A DNA stretch of 64,000 nucleotides from Endomychus coccineus (lineage: Eukaryota > Arthropoda > Insecta > Coleoptera > Endomychidae): NCBI GenBank assembly GCA_958510875.1, contig OY294070.1:18281631-18345630 (forward strand). The letters run 5' to 3'. Of this stretch, positions 22,790 to 33,995 are shown in pieces. Position 1 is the stretch's first letter. The number at the start of each line of letters is the position of its first letter. Made by a program: the position numbers and the translations under genes. The notes beneath the pieces are model-generated. The model saw nothing but the letters and a program-made list of their open reading frames with translations. It was not told the DNA's origin and searched no databases.

Positions 22790-22975
22790 TAGGGTAAAAA
22801 TTGGATCTTCCAATCTGTCTGCCTCAAGGATCAGTGACTGAACCATTATTGTTTCTAATCTACATATCTGTAAGTCCAAAGGTGGTAGTTTCTGAAGTAC
22901 GCAAATGACACAAAATTGCATGCATACGAATTGCAAAATTGCAAATCGATACGACAATTAGAATTCGGTGAAAAT
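22790..22975 (+). pseudogene. RT fragment, motifs B and C (Jockey-like)
   Basis: On the plus strand one frame gives CLPQGSVTEPLLFLIYI (motif B). A neighbouring frame gives LKYANDTKLHAYELQNC, with the catalytic box as YAND where YADD is expected. It is opposite in strand to the adjoining fragment, so 22790 is a breakpoint between two different retroelements. Confidence 0.7.
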
Positions 22976-24325
22976 TAACTTCCCAGTTCTGTTTACACAG
23001 GTGAACTTAATATAAGCATGTTAAACGGGTTCCCCTAAATTTATGAAGAATGGAGCACATTTTCATAGGAGTAATTGGAACAATTATACCCTTGACTCAA
23101 AGGAATATGTCAAGCTTCCGTGGGAAATCCACAATTAATGGAACGACAAATTACAATACTTGAAATCCCACTCCAAAATTAAAATGGCATTCCCGGTTTG
23201 TGCCATTAAACGCACGAAGGGTGGCCCGCGCGGAAACACCCAAGGGAAGGATTGAGTCTGTTACAAAACCACTGAAATAATTATGAGAGTTAGTGTCCGC
23301 ACTGGAATTATAATCGTGCCTAATGGAACAATTCAAAACTGAAACGTCAGCCCCATTTCATAAATAAATCATGCCGTTGTCCCCGTTATTACGTGATGTT
23401 GCCTGGCAGGTTCTGCTTCCATCGTACAACCGCCGCGCCGCTGCCGCCGCCTCGCGTTCAACTTTATGAAAACTATTCCAACTTCTCTATTGTAACGCAG
23501 CTCTTCAAAATGGATTTTCCGTTACAATTGAAACTCATTCACAATTTCGAAACATGCAACGAATCGCCAAATACATCCGAACCAGCGACCGGCAATAATT
23601 TCCTTTTAGATTTATGATTAAATCAGGTATCTATTATACTCCTGTGAACCGAAGATTCGGTCGTGATCATGTTTCCTTGTTGTTTCACTAGCTCACCCTA
23701 CGATTCAATCGAATATATTACGAATAACTTTTAAGTATGTTCGTAGAACATCGGTTGAATCAACGAAGGAATGTTGGAAGAGGAGATACGTGATGTATTT
23801 CTTGAACGTTTGGGGTTTATAGGAGGCGAAAAAGTTAGTCTAACCCCCACCACCGAATTCAAAAAGTTTTAGTCATGAATTTTGAGATTTCAAACTGCAC
23901 CAACCATAATTTTTGAGCTTTCATAGACTTCGGTAAATAATAAACAGTCAAGGGCGAGAGGGTAACTTTTCTTCAATCGGAATAGCTCATCGAGCATTTT
24001 CTTTAGCACTAGAATTTTGAGTGAATTATGAGTAATTTTGGAGTGAAAAGAATAAATTTACCAGGCTTGACTTTAACCAGCATTCACATTACAGTGTTGG
24101 TACTGTACTGTACTTATATCACAAGAGGTGATATTCATAAAAAAGCCGTGAATGGTAACCGTCTGGGTTATAGCGCAAGTCATTGCGCATGCTCTGAAGA
24201 ATTTTTTATTGCAATGTTTTTTATGATCGGAGTGGCCGTTTCTTAGAACGAAGATCATATCGTTGGTACGTATGATAACTTTCTGGGATTATGAAATTAC
24301 GATCTGGCATCATGAAATGTATAGG
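22976..24325. other. No recognised gene; GC- and CpG-richer patch at 23140-23470
   Basis: Around 23380-23460 the base composition rises (CGCCGCGCCGCTGCCGCCGC at about 23430), unlike the AT-rich surroundings. Short frames in it do not resemble known proteins. Confidence 0.35.
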
Positions 24326-24329
24326 ACTG

Positions 24330-26357
24330 TACATAAGCCAGAAATGTACTGTTATGATTTCATTTCAAGTATAAAAGAAAATGGTAAAATTAGGATTTAC
24401 CGAGACATTAAAAGAAGAGTTGAATAAGTATATGATATGGAATTAAAAACATTATCTAAAAGTTGAATATATAATTAGAATAAGAGATTAAAGATTGTAA
24501 TATAAATAAAACCAATTGTAATGTAGTTAGTAAGAGTGTAAAGAAGAAATAGTGAATAGTGGATAAAGGTACAGTGCTACGAAGTGAGAAAATCATAATT
24601 CAAATGATTTAAAGACTATCTGAAGATACCAAACTATTAGAATAGATTAAGAATATGTAATAGATGTAAGCTAGTATAAGACATTTCAGTTATACAAAAT
24701 TGTATAAGTTTTATTTATATTTGAAAATCATGTACTAAATTTAGAAATGACAACTGTCAAATAAGATTTAATAATGGAAATTATTAGGTTAATTGGAACC
24801 TAATCATAGGTTATTATATATAAAAATGTGAGGAAAAATGTTGGTAACATGAATTCAAAAAGTAGAATGAACCATAACTTGAATCAATTAGAAAATCTTC
24901 AAAATGTCAAATATTGCAAAATAGTAAATTCCTATTGGTCAATTTAAAACAATGCTAGACAAGTGTCAGTCCCAACAATGAGAATAGCTGACTAGATATT
25001 CAGAAAACCATACCTCCTTGGTCGATGAAATGAAAACAAGCATCATTTGTGAGCCCTATAAAAAGCGAATCAAAGGAAAGCTAGTAAGTTTGCATCAACA
25101 TCTAGATAGAGGCTGTGTTTCTCTGGCAACTCAATTAGTCAAAAGTTTAACATAACCCAAGTTTGCCATGAACATCAGATAAGAGAATATATCTCTCTGT
25201 GCAACTCAAATTAAACATCGGAGTTGAACCTAACCTCGACTGCAACAACATAACCAAAGTTTTATTAGTACTTCCTACGAGGCAGTTAAAGTGTTCGTAA
25301 ATTTTCCAGTTCAACTTCAATAAAGGTTAACATAACCAAAGTTATTTAATAAAGTAGCATCGAAGAAGCCAAGTCCCGATTGCAGTTCCAGTTAATAACA
25401 ACCAACAAAGTTTTTATATCTTAAAAGGAATAGAAACCATTATCAACAAAAATATCAACAAATTCCTAAAATAGAAGAGGAATATCAACAAGTGTTACCT
25501 GTGAATGTGTACGCACATAGTTTATAGCAGAGTAAATGTTTTAAATGTCAATTCTCAAGTAATAGAAGAGGATATCAAAACCAACGACATATTACCAACA
25601 TTTATCCCAATATTTAATAGGATATAACAAGTGAGTCCATTTAAAATTTCATCATTGTGTAGGAGCATCTGAATATTAAAAGTAAGCAAGTAAAATAAAC
25701 ATTCACTTAGTAGTTGTATATTAGATTAAGGAAATTGAGGTTAAATTGTAAACATAGACAATTTTAAAAGTATAAATTTGTAATCATAGAAAGATTTTAA
25801 TAAGATATAATGTTACATAAATAAATAGATGATCAAAGTTTTAACATTTTAAATAAGGTTTTATTTCATTCCATATTATATCAATTCAATCAGAGTTTAA
25901 TAAATTCATAAAAGAAAAGAGCTAGCCGGAGGAAAAGAAAATTAGAATAAAAATATAATTCATAAAAAATTAAATAAACTCAGTAGAGTATTATAACAGT
26001 ACATATGGAGGAACCCATTTTTTTTTACCTATAATGCATAGGAAAAATTTGGCCTGAATGGTAACCCCTTGAACATAGCCTATACAATGCTTATCATGAA
26101 ACAATTGAAGCCAGAAAGGTTGCGCTGCCAGTTTCATTTAAATTGATCAAATGTCATCAAATTTAACTGGCTAATTTACCCATTTAAATGAAACTGGCCG
26201 GCGCAAGCTTTCTGGCTTTAATTGTTTCATGATAAGCATTGTATAGGCGGCTATCGAATGACATTATTTTCAAGCAGTTACCATTCAGGCCAAATTTTCC
26301 CTAGGCATTAGGGGTCAAAAAGTGGGTTCTTCTATATGTACATTTCTGGCTTATGTA
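24330..26357 (+). mobile_element. Unnamed TIR element of the 21/25/44 kb repeat family
   Basis: The left end TACATAAGCCAGAAATGTAC at 24330 continues as TGTTAT. It is matched by the inverted right end, TTATAACAGTACAT at 25991 plus GTACATTTCTGGCTTATGTA ending at 26357, once the MITE at 26005-26337 is removed. This makes an approximately 1.7 kb non-coding element with ~26 bp inverted ends. The interior holds a TATA box (CCCTATAAAAAGCG near 25055). It is shared, inverted, with 20760-21957 and 43920-44860. Confidence 0.65.
26005..26337. mobile_element. Palindromic MITE inserted in the right end of the larger element
   Basis: About 330 bp folds back on itself. Left arm strings AAATTTGGCCTGAATGGTAA, CTATACAATGCTTATCATGA and GCCAGTTTCATTTAAAT recur inverted in the right arm. 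The flanking GTACAT at 25999-26004 and 26338-26343 is consistent with a short target duplication. Removal restores the inverted end of the host element. There is no coding capacity. Confidence 0.85.
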
Positions 26358-26359
26358 TC

Positions 26360-27520
26360 TACTATTTCTCCGAATCAATCTTTCTGTTTGTCATGTCGAG
26401 TTCCAAACAAACGTATAGACATCATGAAGAAAAACGATTAATTGTAGATTATCGCGATGAGATTGTTTTCCAACCTTGGCTTAAAAAAGATGATATTTTG
26501 AATCATAATGACTTTATTTAGAAATTCGAGAAAAATACTTTGATAGATTTTTTCCATAAAACTTCCGAGGTCGGCATTTGTTTCTATTTTTTTAAATGAT
26601 GCTACAAAGATTGTTGAGGACAGCATTTACATGCTTCATTTTTCTATCGAACGGCGAACATGATAATTTTTCCTCTCGTGTAGTCAACAAAAGCCCTCGG
26701 GAGGTTTTGATACATGCCGTTTCCTCTCTTCTTATTCTCTATCAAGTTTTCAACATGTTCTACTGTAACGTGTACAAATTGGCTTTGTTGTAGAATTGCA
26801 GGAACTAAACTATTTCTTCCAGCGACTTTATCACGCCACAGGCATGGGTTCTTACGATCTAACGTGCGATTAAAACCATTTTCGATTTTTATTATGTTTT
26901 TCCATGTCGACGCTTCAATTATAGCCCAAGAGCCTAAAAAGAGAAATAAAGAATTTTTGTTGTTGGTAGAACCATTTAAACACGAAAATCAACTTTCTGC
27001 GTTCACTCACTCTGGCCTCATTATTTAAAACCTATTTATTTTTTAATAATCCTGTTTTTGCTGTAAAAATCAAACGGAACATCGGATTCCAACAAACATT
27101 CTTATGTAAGGTATTATTAAAACAGTATGTGGGATTTTCAGGAATGACTTGACAGATTCCAGAGATTGTCAATGATATATCTAAAATGTTTTCACGCTAG
27201 TCAAAGAAATGAAAGAACGGTAATTCCTCATCAAGACCATATGAAATTCCGCATTTCATAAATAGTCGCTTTAGTGCCGTGCGAATATGCAGAATTTGTG
27301 AAAATGTATCTTGCATTTCCCCATTTTCTTCATAGTAACTTAACGATCTGTACATTTGACCTCAAAACGAGAACTTCATGCAATTGTAAAAGGGTTTCTT
27401 GTTTGTTCCCACACGCCAATGTTTGCAGGTTCATTAAACTTGTGCGGTTTTATTACATAGCGGAGATTACAAAATCGATTTTGATGCAACAAAACTATTA
27501 AGGGATTCGATGACATTATT
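26360..27520. other. No recognised gene; weak repeat at 26645-26700
   Basis: 26645-26700 (TCTATCGAACGGCGAA, CCTCTCGTGTAGTCAA) resembles the 3' block at 2660-2690 and 19430-19520. The short open frames around it are not recognisable. Confidence 0.35.
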
Positions 27521-27573
27521 AGATATTTATTCGAGATATGAGTAGTTGTTACTCATATCTCGAATAAATATCT
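27521..27573. repeat. Perfect 24 bp hairpin, 5 nt loop
   Basis: AGATATTTATTCGAGATATG plus AGTA (27521-27544) is the exact reverse complement of 27550-27573, around the loop GTTGT. It is unattached to any repeat that I recognise. Confidence 0.9.
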
Positions 27574-27668
27574 AGCCAAATAGATGTGTCTCTCTTATGC
27601 CAGACAGAAATGCTGATGTTTATTTTACTTCCCTCACTATACGTAGTATACAGTGCAAGGGAAGTATG

Positions 27669-27838
27669 TACGAGGGCAAGATGAAAAGTTCCTTAAAAAT
27701 GGAACAAGAAATGATTTATTTGGTCAAAACTTATTTTGTTTTTCAACATAATACACTTCGTCCAACGTTATTCTAATTTCGATCCCTTCCAAATAATACG
27801 ATTTCGGCAATCCCTCAAAATGGGCGTTTGTTTCAGCG
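27669..27838 (-). mobile_element. Mariner terminal fragment
   Basis: TACGAGGGCAAGATGAAAAG at 27669 is the mariner end also found at 30624, 47288 and (inverted) 63600. The following AACAAGAAATGAT and TATTTGGTCAAAACTTATTT match 47316-47350, which places it at the 3' end of a minus-strand mariner. Only the extreme 3' coding and terminal region remains. Confidence 0.75.
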
Positions 27839-27840
27839 GA

Positions 27841-27895
27841 AATGGAAGTGTACACAAATGCAGAATTGAAAGATATGCTATTCAATGGAACTCAA
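27841..27895 (+). pseudogene. Inverted N-terminal scrap of the DD41D transposase
   Basis: ATGGAAGTGTACACAAATGC at about 27842 encodes MEVYTNAELKDM, nearly identical to the start of the minus-strand transposase at 29008 (MEVYTNAELTDM). It is in the opposite orientation and joined directly to the mariner fragment. The match decays after about 45 bp. Confidence 0.75.
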
Positions 27896-27954
27896 ACTGC
27901 ACTTAAAATAATCTAACAATTAAATATTATTCTTGAATTAAAAACTAATAGAGA

Positions 27955-29008
27955 TCATATGAGATGTTCGAAATGACCCCCTTCAGCCATTACACACGCG
28001 TCTAGACGGCGACGCATTGATCCTCGTATCCGGTGGAACATTTCTGGGATATCTTGAATAACCCTGCATGAAACAATTATGCGGTATCGTAGATCTTCCA
28101 GGTTTCGAACAGGAGTCTTGTATACCAAAGTTTTTAAATGCCCCCAAATAGAAAAATCCAAAGGATTTGTGTCCGGGGATCGAGGTGGCCAAAACTGAGG
28201 CTCACCTCGACCTATTCAGCGATTTGGATAGACTTCATTCAAAACCTCAGGTGCTCTTACACTAAAATGGACAGGGGCCCCATCGTGCATAAACCACATT
28301 TCCATTCTCTCACGTAAAAGAATATCATCAAGTAATAGTGGCAAGTCTTCTCTCAGAAATAATATGTATGAATTTCCATCTAATCTAGGCGGCAGAAAAT
28401 GTGGGCCAACTAACTGATTCCCAATATGCTCTAACCCCACATTTAAAGAAAATTGTTCTTGGTGGTGAGCTTCTATTATAGCGTGAGGGTTTTCTTCGGC
28501 CCATATGTGGTTATTATGAAAACTTAGCCTCATCTGTAAATAAGACCTTCTTCAGAAATGCACAGTTTTGTCTAATCACTTCCAGCATCTAAGTGGAAAA
28601 TACTAGACGATTCGGAAAATCCCGCGGTAATAGAACCTGGACACGTTGTATGTGATAAGGATATAAAAGCTGTTCCTTTAAGATGACATATAGCGTCATA
28701 TGGTTACCATGTAACAGCAAACCAATCTTCCTGGTACTAATGTCAGGTTGCTCGTCGACTAAATTAAGTAATGCTTCCTTTAATGCTGGTGTTCTAACTT
28801 CGCGTTGGCGACCACAATCATGTTTCATCGTTTTGAAGGTACCATTTTCTCGTAGTCGTTGATGAAGTCGTGCAAATAGACTGTGATGAGGAGCGACGCG
28901 ATGGGGATACATTTCTGAATATCTTCTTGACGCTTCTAAGGAATTTCCATTAGATAGCCAGTAAACGAAATGCATATCTGTCAATTCTGCATTTGTGTAC
29001 ACTTCCAT
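27955..29008 (-). pseudogene. DD41D Tc1/mariner-type transposase with DUF4817-like N-terminus
   Basis: Start MEVYTNAELTDMHFVYWLSN at 29008. The first about 60 residues resemble the DUF4817-type helix-turn-helix, with SLFARLHQRLRENGTFKT. A second DNA-binding helix region contains EVRTPALKEALLNLV. Then VLFTDEAKF has the first catalytic Asp, WFMHDGAPVHF the second, and WPPRSPDTNPLDFSIWGHLK the third. There are 41 residues between the second and third Asp when counted as for mariner. The end is RRRLDACVMAEGGHFEHLI. Damage includes stops at Trp positions (TAG near 28587, TGA near 28217) and a frameshift near 28530. It would cut and paste its own element; this copy is dead. Confidence 0.9.
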
Positions 29009-29557
29009 TTTACTGAAATTCTTAATAATTTAGTTAGTCTTAACAAAATATGTCAACATGACAGCCGCCTACTAGGTAAATCAAAGTTTAATTAAAATTC
29101 CACACTATGAGAATCGTGCCATGTACTTGTAAGTAAATTTTTTTTTTCTCAGAAACCTTCAATTTTTCGAAAAAATTACAAGAGACCTTTTTTGTTCGGA
29201 ATGAAACAAGCTACCTAAAATAAATTTTGAATTGGCAATATACACATAAGAGAAAAAGTTAAGTGAAAAACAAGTTTTAGGGTTGGTTATTTCTACCCCT
29301 TACATAGTGGAAAACCAGCAACTCAGTTATTGGATGTCTTCTTAATAGCAAATAATGTGTGCTTAATTTTATTTTTGTAACTTTTTGGATTTAGAAGATA
29401 AAAATAAAAATCTACTTTTTTGGCGCCCCATTTAAAGGGCTGTATCTTAACATGAGGGGGTCAAATGATTTTTTTTATATGAAAGACCCACCTTATTTTT
29501 CAACAAGGAATCACCCCCTGAATTTTTTCGCAATAATTTATTTACACCCTGTATGTT
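29009..29557 (-). mobile_element. 5' non-coding part and end of the DD41D element
   Basis: Upstream of the transposase start the sequence is AT-rich and non-coding. It ends at TTTACACCCTGTATG (29543-29557), the inverse of the ACAGGGTG end seen at 62461, where a second member of this transposase family ends. No matching end is seen on the 27.9 kb side, so the element is truncated there. Confidence 0.6.
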
Positions 29558-29559
29558 TA

Positions 29560-30620
29560 TTCAGTTCATTTCATACAATTTTAAAAATATTAATATTTAA
29601 ATACGATAATAAACAAACATTCTCACAAAGAACTTTCAAAAAAGAAACAGTTCGTGTGTGTGAGGAAGAGGGTGTACTTTTTATTTTTTAATATACTCAC
29701 TAAAGCTTAACTTGATCTAAATTCTAACCTACCCTTATAAAAACAATCTAATCAACAATCCAGCAAACGAATGAATATGTTTTATGTGGTAAAACCACCA
29801 TTCCATAAAAAAAAAGAAAAAATATTGATGATTGTTTCTTATGTATAGTATTATAGTGTGTTCACAGCGTGAACTCTTTTATATTCTATAAGTACTACCT
29901 AAATGTCGAATCAAAAGAAATATGCAAAAGTAGGTGAGAAATTGATTTTAACTTTTAACTCGAAACCGCCCGCCAATTATTGCGAACTAAATAAAACGTG
30001 TTAAAACCACGATACGTGGGCAGATTTCTTTGCAAAATATGCGTTCGCAGCAAAATTTATTAAATGGACTGATTCCGTATATTAAGCGAGATAATAAATG
30101 CCTATTACATGAGAGGATCCTTCATAAAATTTCAACTCGACTTATTCAAAACTCCCGTGAAAGCCAACCACTTGTCTGCCTAACAAGTTACGAAAGTACT
30201 TAGAAACTGCTGCTTGAATTTTTTCCGCCTTAAACGTTCAAACTCTCTAACTCGGATATCTGCTGGGTCGCATCTTTTTTAATGCCTCGTCTGTGGATCG
30301 AGATTCAAACAAATGTCGAAAACACTCGCCCAGCAACGTTTCCCGTGCTCTGTAGGAAATAAGCTATTTTAAATATTTATCTTGCGAACTGAAAATGTTC
30401 CGACAAACTTTGCCAAACTTTTTGGCTTGAGACTAGAGCGAGCGGAAGGAACGGTCGTATTAGGTATTACTGGCTGTTGGGTCGGTGTTTTCTTGGGCCT
30501 AGGGATGCAGAAAGTCACGACAAACAAATAAATCAAAGCAATTTGGAATCCAAACTTTGTACGTTCAAAATTAAACTTCTGGGAGTCATGTTTTTCATAT
30601 AATTGGAAATATGTTTAGTA
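29560..30620. other. No recognisable feature
   Basis: Non-coding, no repeat shared within the window that I can see. Confidence 0.4.
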
Positions 30621-30623
30621 TTA

Positions 30624-31147
30624 TACGAGGGCAAGATGAAAGGTCCCTGAAAATGAAACAGATGGCGCCACAATCGAAAATCCCATGTGACATTTGTGAT
30701 GTACCATCTTTAACTAGAACGCATTCATATTTTCTGACTGAAATTCAGTTCTGTTTTGCACCAATCGAAAGCAAGCAATCTTGAAGATTTTTGTAAAAAT
30801 GGAAAAAAGTGAATTTCGTGTTTTGATTAAACATTATTTCTTGCTTGGAAAAAACATTAGGCAAATCAAAGCATCGCTTGTTAAACATTATGGGGACTCC
30901 CCACCATCGATCGGAACGATTCACGAGTGGTTTACTGATTTTCGTTGTGGTAGTATGACCACGAAGGACGACGAACGTTCTGGTTGTCCAATTGAGATTA
31001 CAACGCCAGAAATCGTCGATAAAATCCATGGTATGATATTGGACAATCGGCGAGTTTAAGTGCACTAGATTGCTGAGGGCTATGGGCATTTAAATCAAAC
31101 GGGAGCGGAAAATTTTGCATAAATTTTTGAATATGAGAAAGCTATGT
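30624..31147 (+). pseudogene. Mariner transposon, 5' half
   Basis: The TIR begins ACGAGGGCAAGATGAAAGGT after TA at 30624. An untranslated leader follows (also present inverted at 63441-63600). The frame from 30799 reads MEKSEFRVLIKHYFLLGKNI. It then gives KHYGDSPPSIGTIHEW, FTDFRCGSM and DDERSGCPIEITTPEIVDKI, the two helix-turn-helix motifs of mariner transposase. An early stop follows DNRRV, and the frame decays to MRKLC just before the insertion point at 31147. The 3' half resumes at 34655. Confidence 0.9.
31140..31147 (+). repeat. Probable target duplication, left copy
   Basis: AGCTATGT here and AGCTATCT at 34647-34654 flank the 3.5 kb insertion in the mariner. They agree at 7 of 8 bases; at least AGCTAT is certain. 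Confidence 0.6.
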
Positions 31148-31174
31148 AACGTGTAAATTCCACTTAACGGCTTA

Positions 31175-31285
31175 GAAATGGCCGCTGTAGTACAATCGGT
31201 TAACTCCTGGGACGTCAGCTATGCTAGACCGTATATTCTAAGGGTCATGGTTGTTCGGTGTCAGATCCGTAGTTACAGCTTCTAT
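31175..31285 (+). other. Possible tRNA-like segment
   Basis: GCCGCTGTAGTACAATCGGT resembles a tRNA 5' arm with an A-box (TAGTACAATCGG), but I cannot fold a convincing cloverleaf or find a proper B-box. This is recorded only as a possibility, for example the head of a SINE-like unit. Confidence 0.15.
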
Positions 31286-32283
31286 TTCGAGGTTGTTCTG
31301 TGAGACAACGAGACGCCGGAAAGGAAGAGAAAATGGCGTTACTTCTGGTCAATCGTTCAAGCGGGAAGTGCGTTGCTAGGTTATTTCAACAGGGAGGTGA
31401 TACCAAGCTTGTGTTTGGAACCAAATTCTGGCGATATTCTTCCGTTGAAAGTAAAGGCATCAATTACCAATTTGGATTGGAATAATTGGAATTATTTGAG
31501 TAATGAATGCACCTTAGGGGATTAAAACTTAGTTTCAACGTGACTGGTTGTGGACGGAAGTGAAGTTTGTCTTATTGGAAGGAAAACCCTATCGTGATAG
31601 AGGTAAATAATCTTTGTAATTCCATTTGATTTATTCACTGACTTCAGGAATTAATTTGCCTTCATAGGTGGTATCTGGCAGGACATAGGCTAGTCCTAAT
31701 TTGTGCAACAATTGTTATGTATTTTGTTCATGTCTGTCTTCTGAGGCCAATAGAACAATAGAGGTTTGAACATTTCGTGATTTCAGGGTTCCTTTTTTCT
31801 GTTTATGTTGTGGAAAATTCAACAAGTGTATTGAGGCTGGCTTGAGTCTGCTGTGGAAAAGATTACTTAGGAGTCGCTGATTTACTTGTGGTGTACAATC
31901 GTGGAAACTGTATTACAACTGTGGCAGGAGCCCCTACATCAAGTACATAGATATTATATATACATACATGGATAGCGCATGAGGGATTTTCATTGACTCC
32001 AACATATGAAACAGCTGACAAGTGGCAAAACATCGTTCTAGCCATAAGAGTACATGTTACTGTAATCTATCATATTACGTTGTTTTCAAAAGAAAATAGC
32101 ATTATTTTAATACAGAAAACTTCTTTAGTGCTTTGTTTTTTAGTTGTGATTAGTTGTTTCGCTTTTTACTTTGATTTTATCGAATGATATTGTGTAATAA
32201 CTCTTGGCGACAATAAGGTTATAATAGTAAATGTGTGATTAATTAGTTTTATTGGATACTTTTAATACATCTAAAATATAACA

Positions 32284-33106
32284 ATGGTGAAATCGTGTTC
32301 CGGATTTGGATGTACAAATCGGTATCAAAAAGGAGGACCTAGTTTTTACTGATATTTACAAGTTTAGTATATAATGGATAGTAGTAGTAGATACTTAATT
32401 GACAATAATGTAATTAAAGCGTAGACGTTAGAATTACAATTTTAATCGACTATTCACAATCGAAAATATAAACTAATAGTGTAATAATTACTTCTCATTT
32501 CAGTTTTCCTACAGATGAAAATATGAAATAAAAATGGGTAATAGCAATGAAGAGAAAAAACTATGTGCCCAACAAGAGTTCTCTTCTTTGTAGTGAACAC
32601 TTTACAGAAAATAATTTCAGGTATTCATTGGTTCATTGGGAAGGCAATCAGTAAAATACCATGTAGTTCCCCCTAGTATTTAAAATTTTCCAGCGAATGT
32701 TTTGAAACGTAAGTTAAAACCCAGAGAAACTAGAAATCGGTAAACAATATGAATTTATCATAATTTTTAGCTGGGTATATGTTATTATCATGTTTTTACT
32801 AGTGATTATGCAAACATTATTTGTTCTGAGGGCACCTCATTGGTATATTATATGCTAAGTAGATTTATAACATTTTGATACAATCTTTTCAGTCCTGTAC
32901 CTTCATCTTCTAACATGTACATAATTTTTCAAATTACGAAGCATACTATTGATAAGCAAAGAAAAGTAATGAATTACTTGACTACAAGTAATCGTCGAAT
33001 GAATGCAAAAGTTAAACATCTCAAAAATTTATTAAAACATGTGAAGGACGGCCAGGATAATTCAGAACAATGTTTACTTTTATTCTCGAAGAATTTGTGT
33101 TTTTAA
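32284..33106 (+). pseudogene. P-like transposase remnant: THAP domain and coiled coil, spliced
   Basis: Exon 1 (from ATG 32284) reads MVKSCSGFGCTNRYQKGGPS, giving the first Cys pair of a THAP zinc finger. The next codons, TTT TAC TGA, stand where families usually have F-H-R, so two C-to-T changes, one making a stop, can explain them. Exon 2 (32504-32620, after TTTCAG and before GTATTC) reads FPTDENMK, a stop, then KWVIAMKRKNYVPNKSSLLC and SEHFTENNF, giving the C-x2-H half. The text VVPPSI and NFPANVLKRKLKPRETRNR follows at about 32665-32740. Exon 3 (32893-33106, after TTTTCAG) encodes ITKHTIDKQRKVMNYL and KVKHLKNLLKHV, a short coiled coil as in P transposase. No GTP-binding or catalytic RNase H-like region follows, so most of the transposase is deleted. 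Confidence 0.82.
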
Positions 33107-33109
33107 CAG

Positions 33110-33995
33110 TAACAGTACCTGACATTATTTCATAATGTTCCTCTGTTGGTAAAATTTAAGTTCAAAATTAAGGTTACCGATAACGTTGATGCTATGTTTA
33201 TATCACTTTTATTTTCTTTAGAAACCGTAATATTTTGTCAATGTTTATTATTATAACAAAAGGTAAGCTAGCAATTTGACATCTGCGACTAGCCACAATA
33301 CCAGAAGATCACCACTGAATAACAATAACTGTTCATTTATGTAATTTCCAGTTCTTCTTATTTATATTTAGCATCTTGAGACACAATCAGATCAATCTCT
33401 GGCTTAGGAAAAATCCAGGTTTGGGTTATATAGTAACGAATTAGATCAATAATTTTAATAAATGACCTACTTTTTTTTCGAAATACTCCAAGAAATAGCA
33501 AATATTATTTATGTCTAATTATTTGAGGATTTTGATATTTATAGACATATTTCTGTTATAGGTTGCTTAATTTTGAATAATGTGTATACGTTACTTGTTT
33601 TCCACATTATAATTAAATCTCCACGGCATTATGAAAGATGTTTTATTTATTAGGTCATGTATGGTAATGATTATGTAGTTGCACATATGTATTATTTAAT
33701 AATTGAAGCTGTTAATAACAAAATTTGTCATTTAATGTGAGTACAGTAATTTCAGTTCATTACATACTAAAATTTTCCATTGAAGAAATACAAAACAAGT
33801 TGCATATAGATGCTTCATGGCAATATGATTAAATTCAAAATGAACGATGATTAATTCTATATCGTTGATGTAATTTTGTACATAATACTATTATGTATTG
33901 TTGCTGAATCATAAAAACCGATCAAAGACGATTATAACTTGATAATTCATGAAATTCGTAAAGTGCTCCATTTAAATCAATGTAAATTATTCACG
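33110..33995. other. Non-coding interior of P-like element B
   Basis: AT-rich sequence without the rest of the transposase that an autonomous P element would carry. Confidence 0.5.

Noticed and set aside
22586..22957. A 123-codon minus-strand frame as one protein
   Set aside because: The meaningful text lies in other frames: R2/R4-like RT on the minus strand below 22788 and a Jockey-like RT fragment on the plus strand above it.
31175..31285. A tRNA gene
   Set aside because: Only an A-box-like string is present. No acceptor pairing or B-box could be built.
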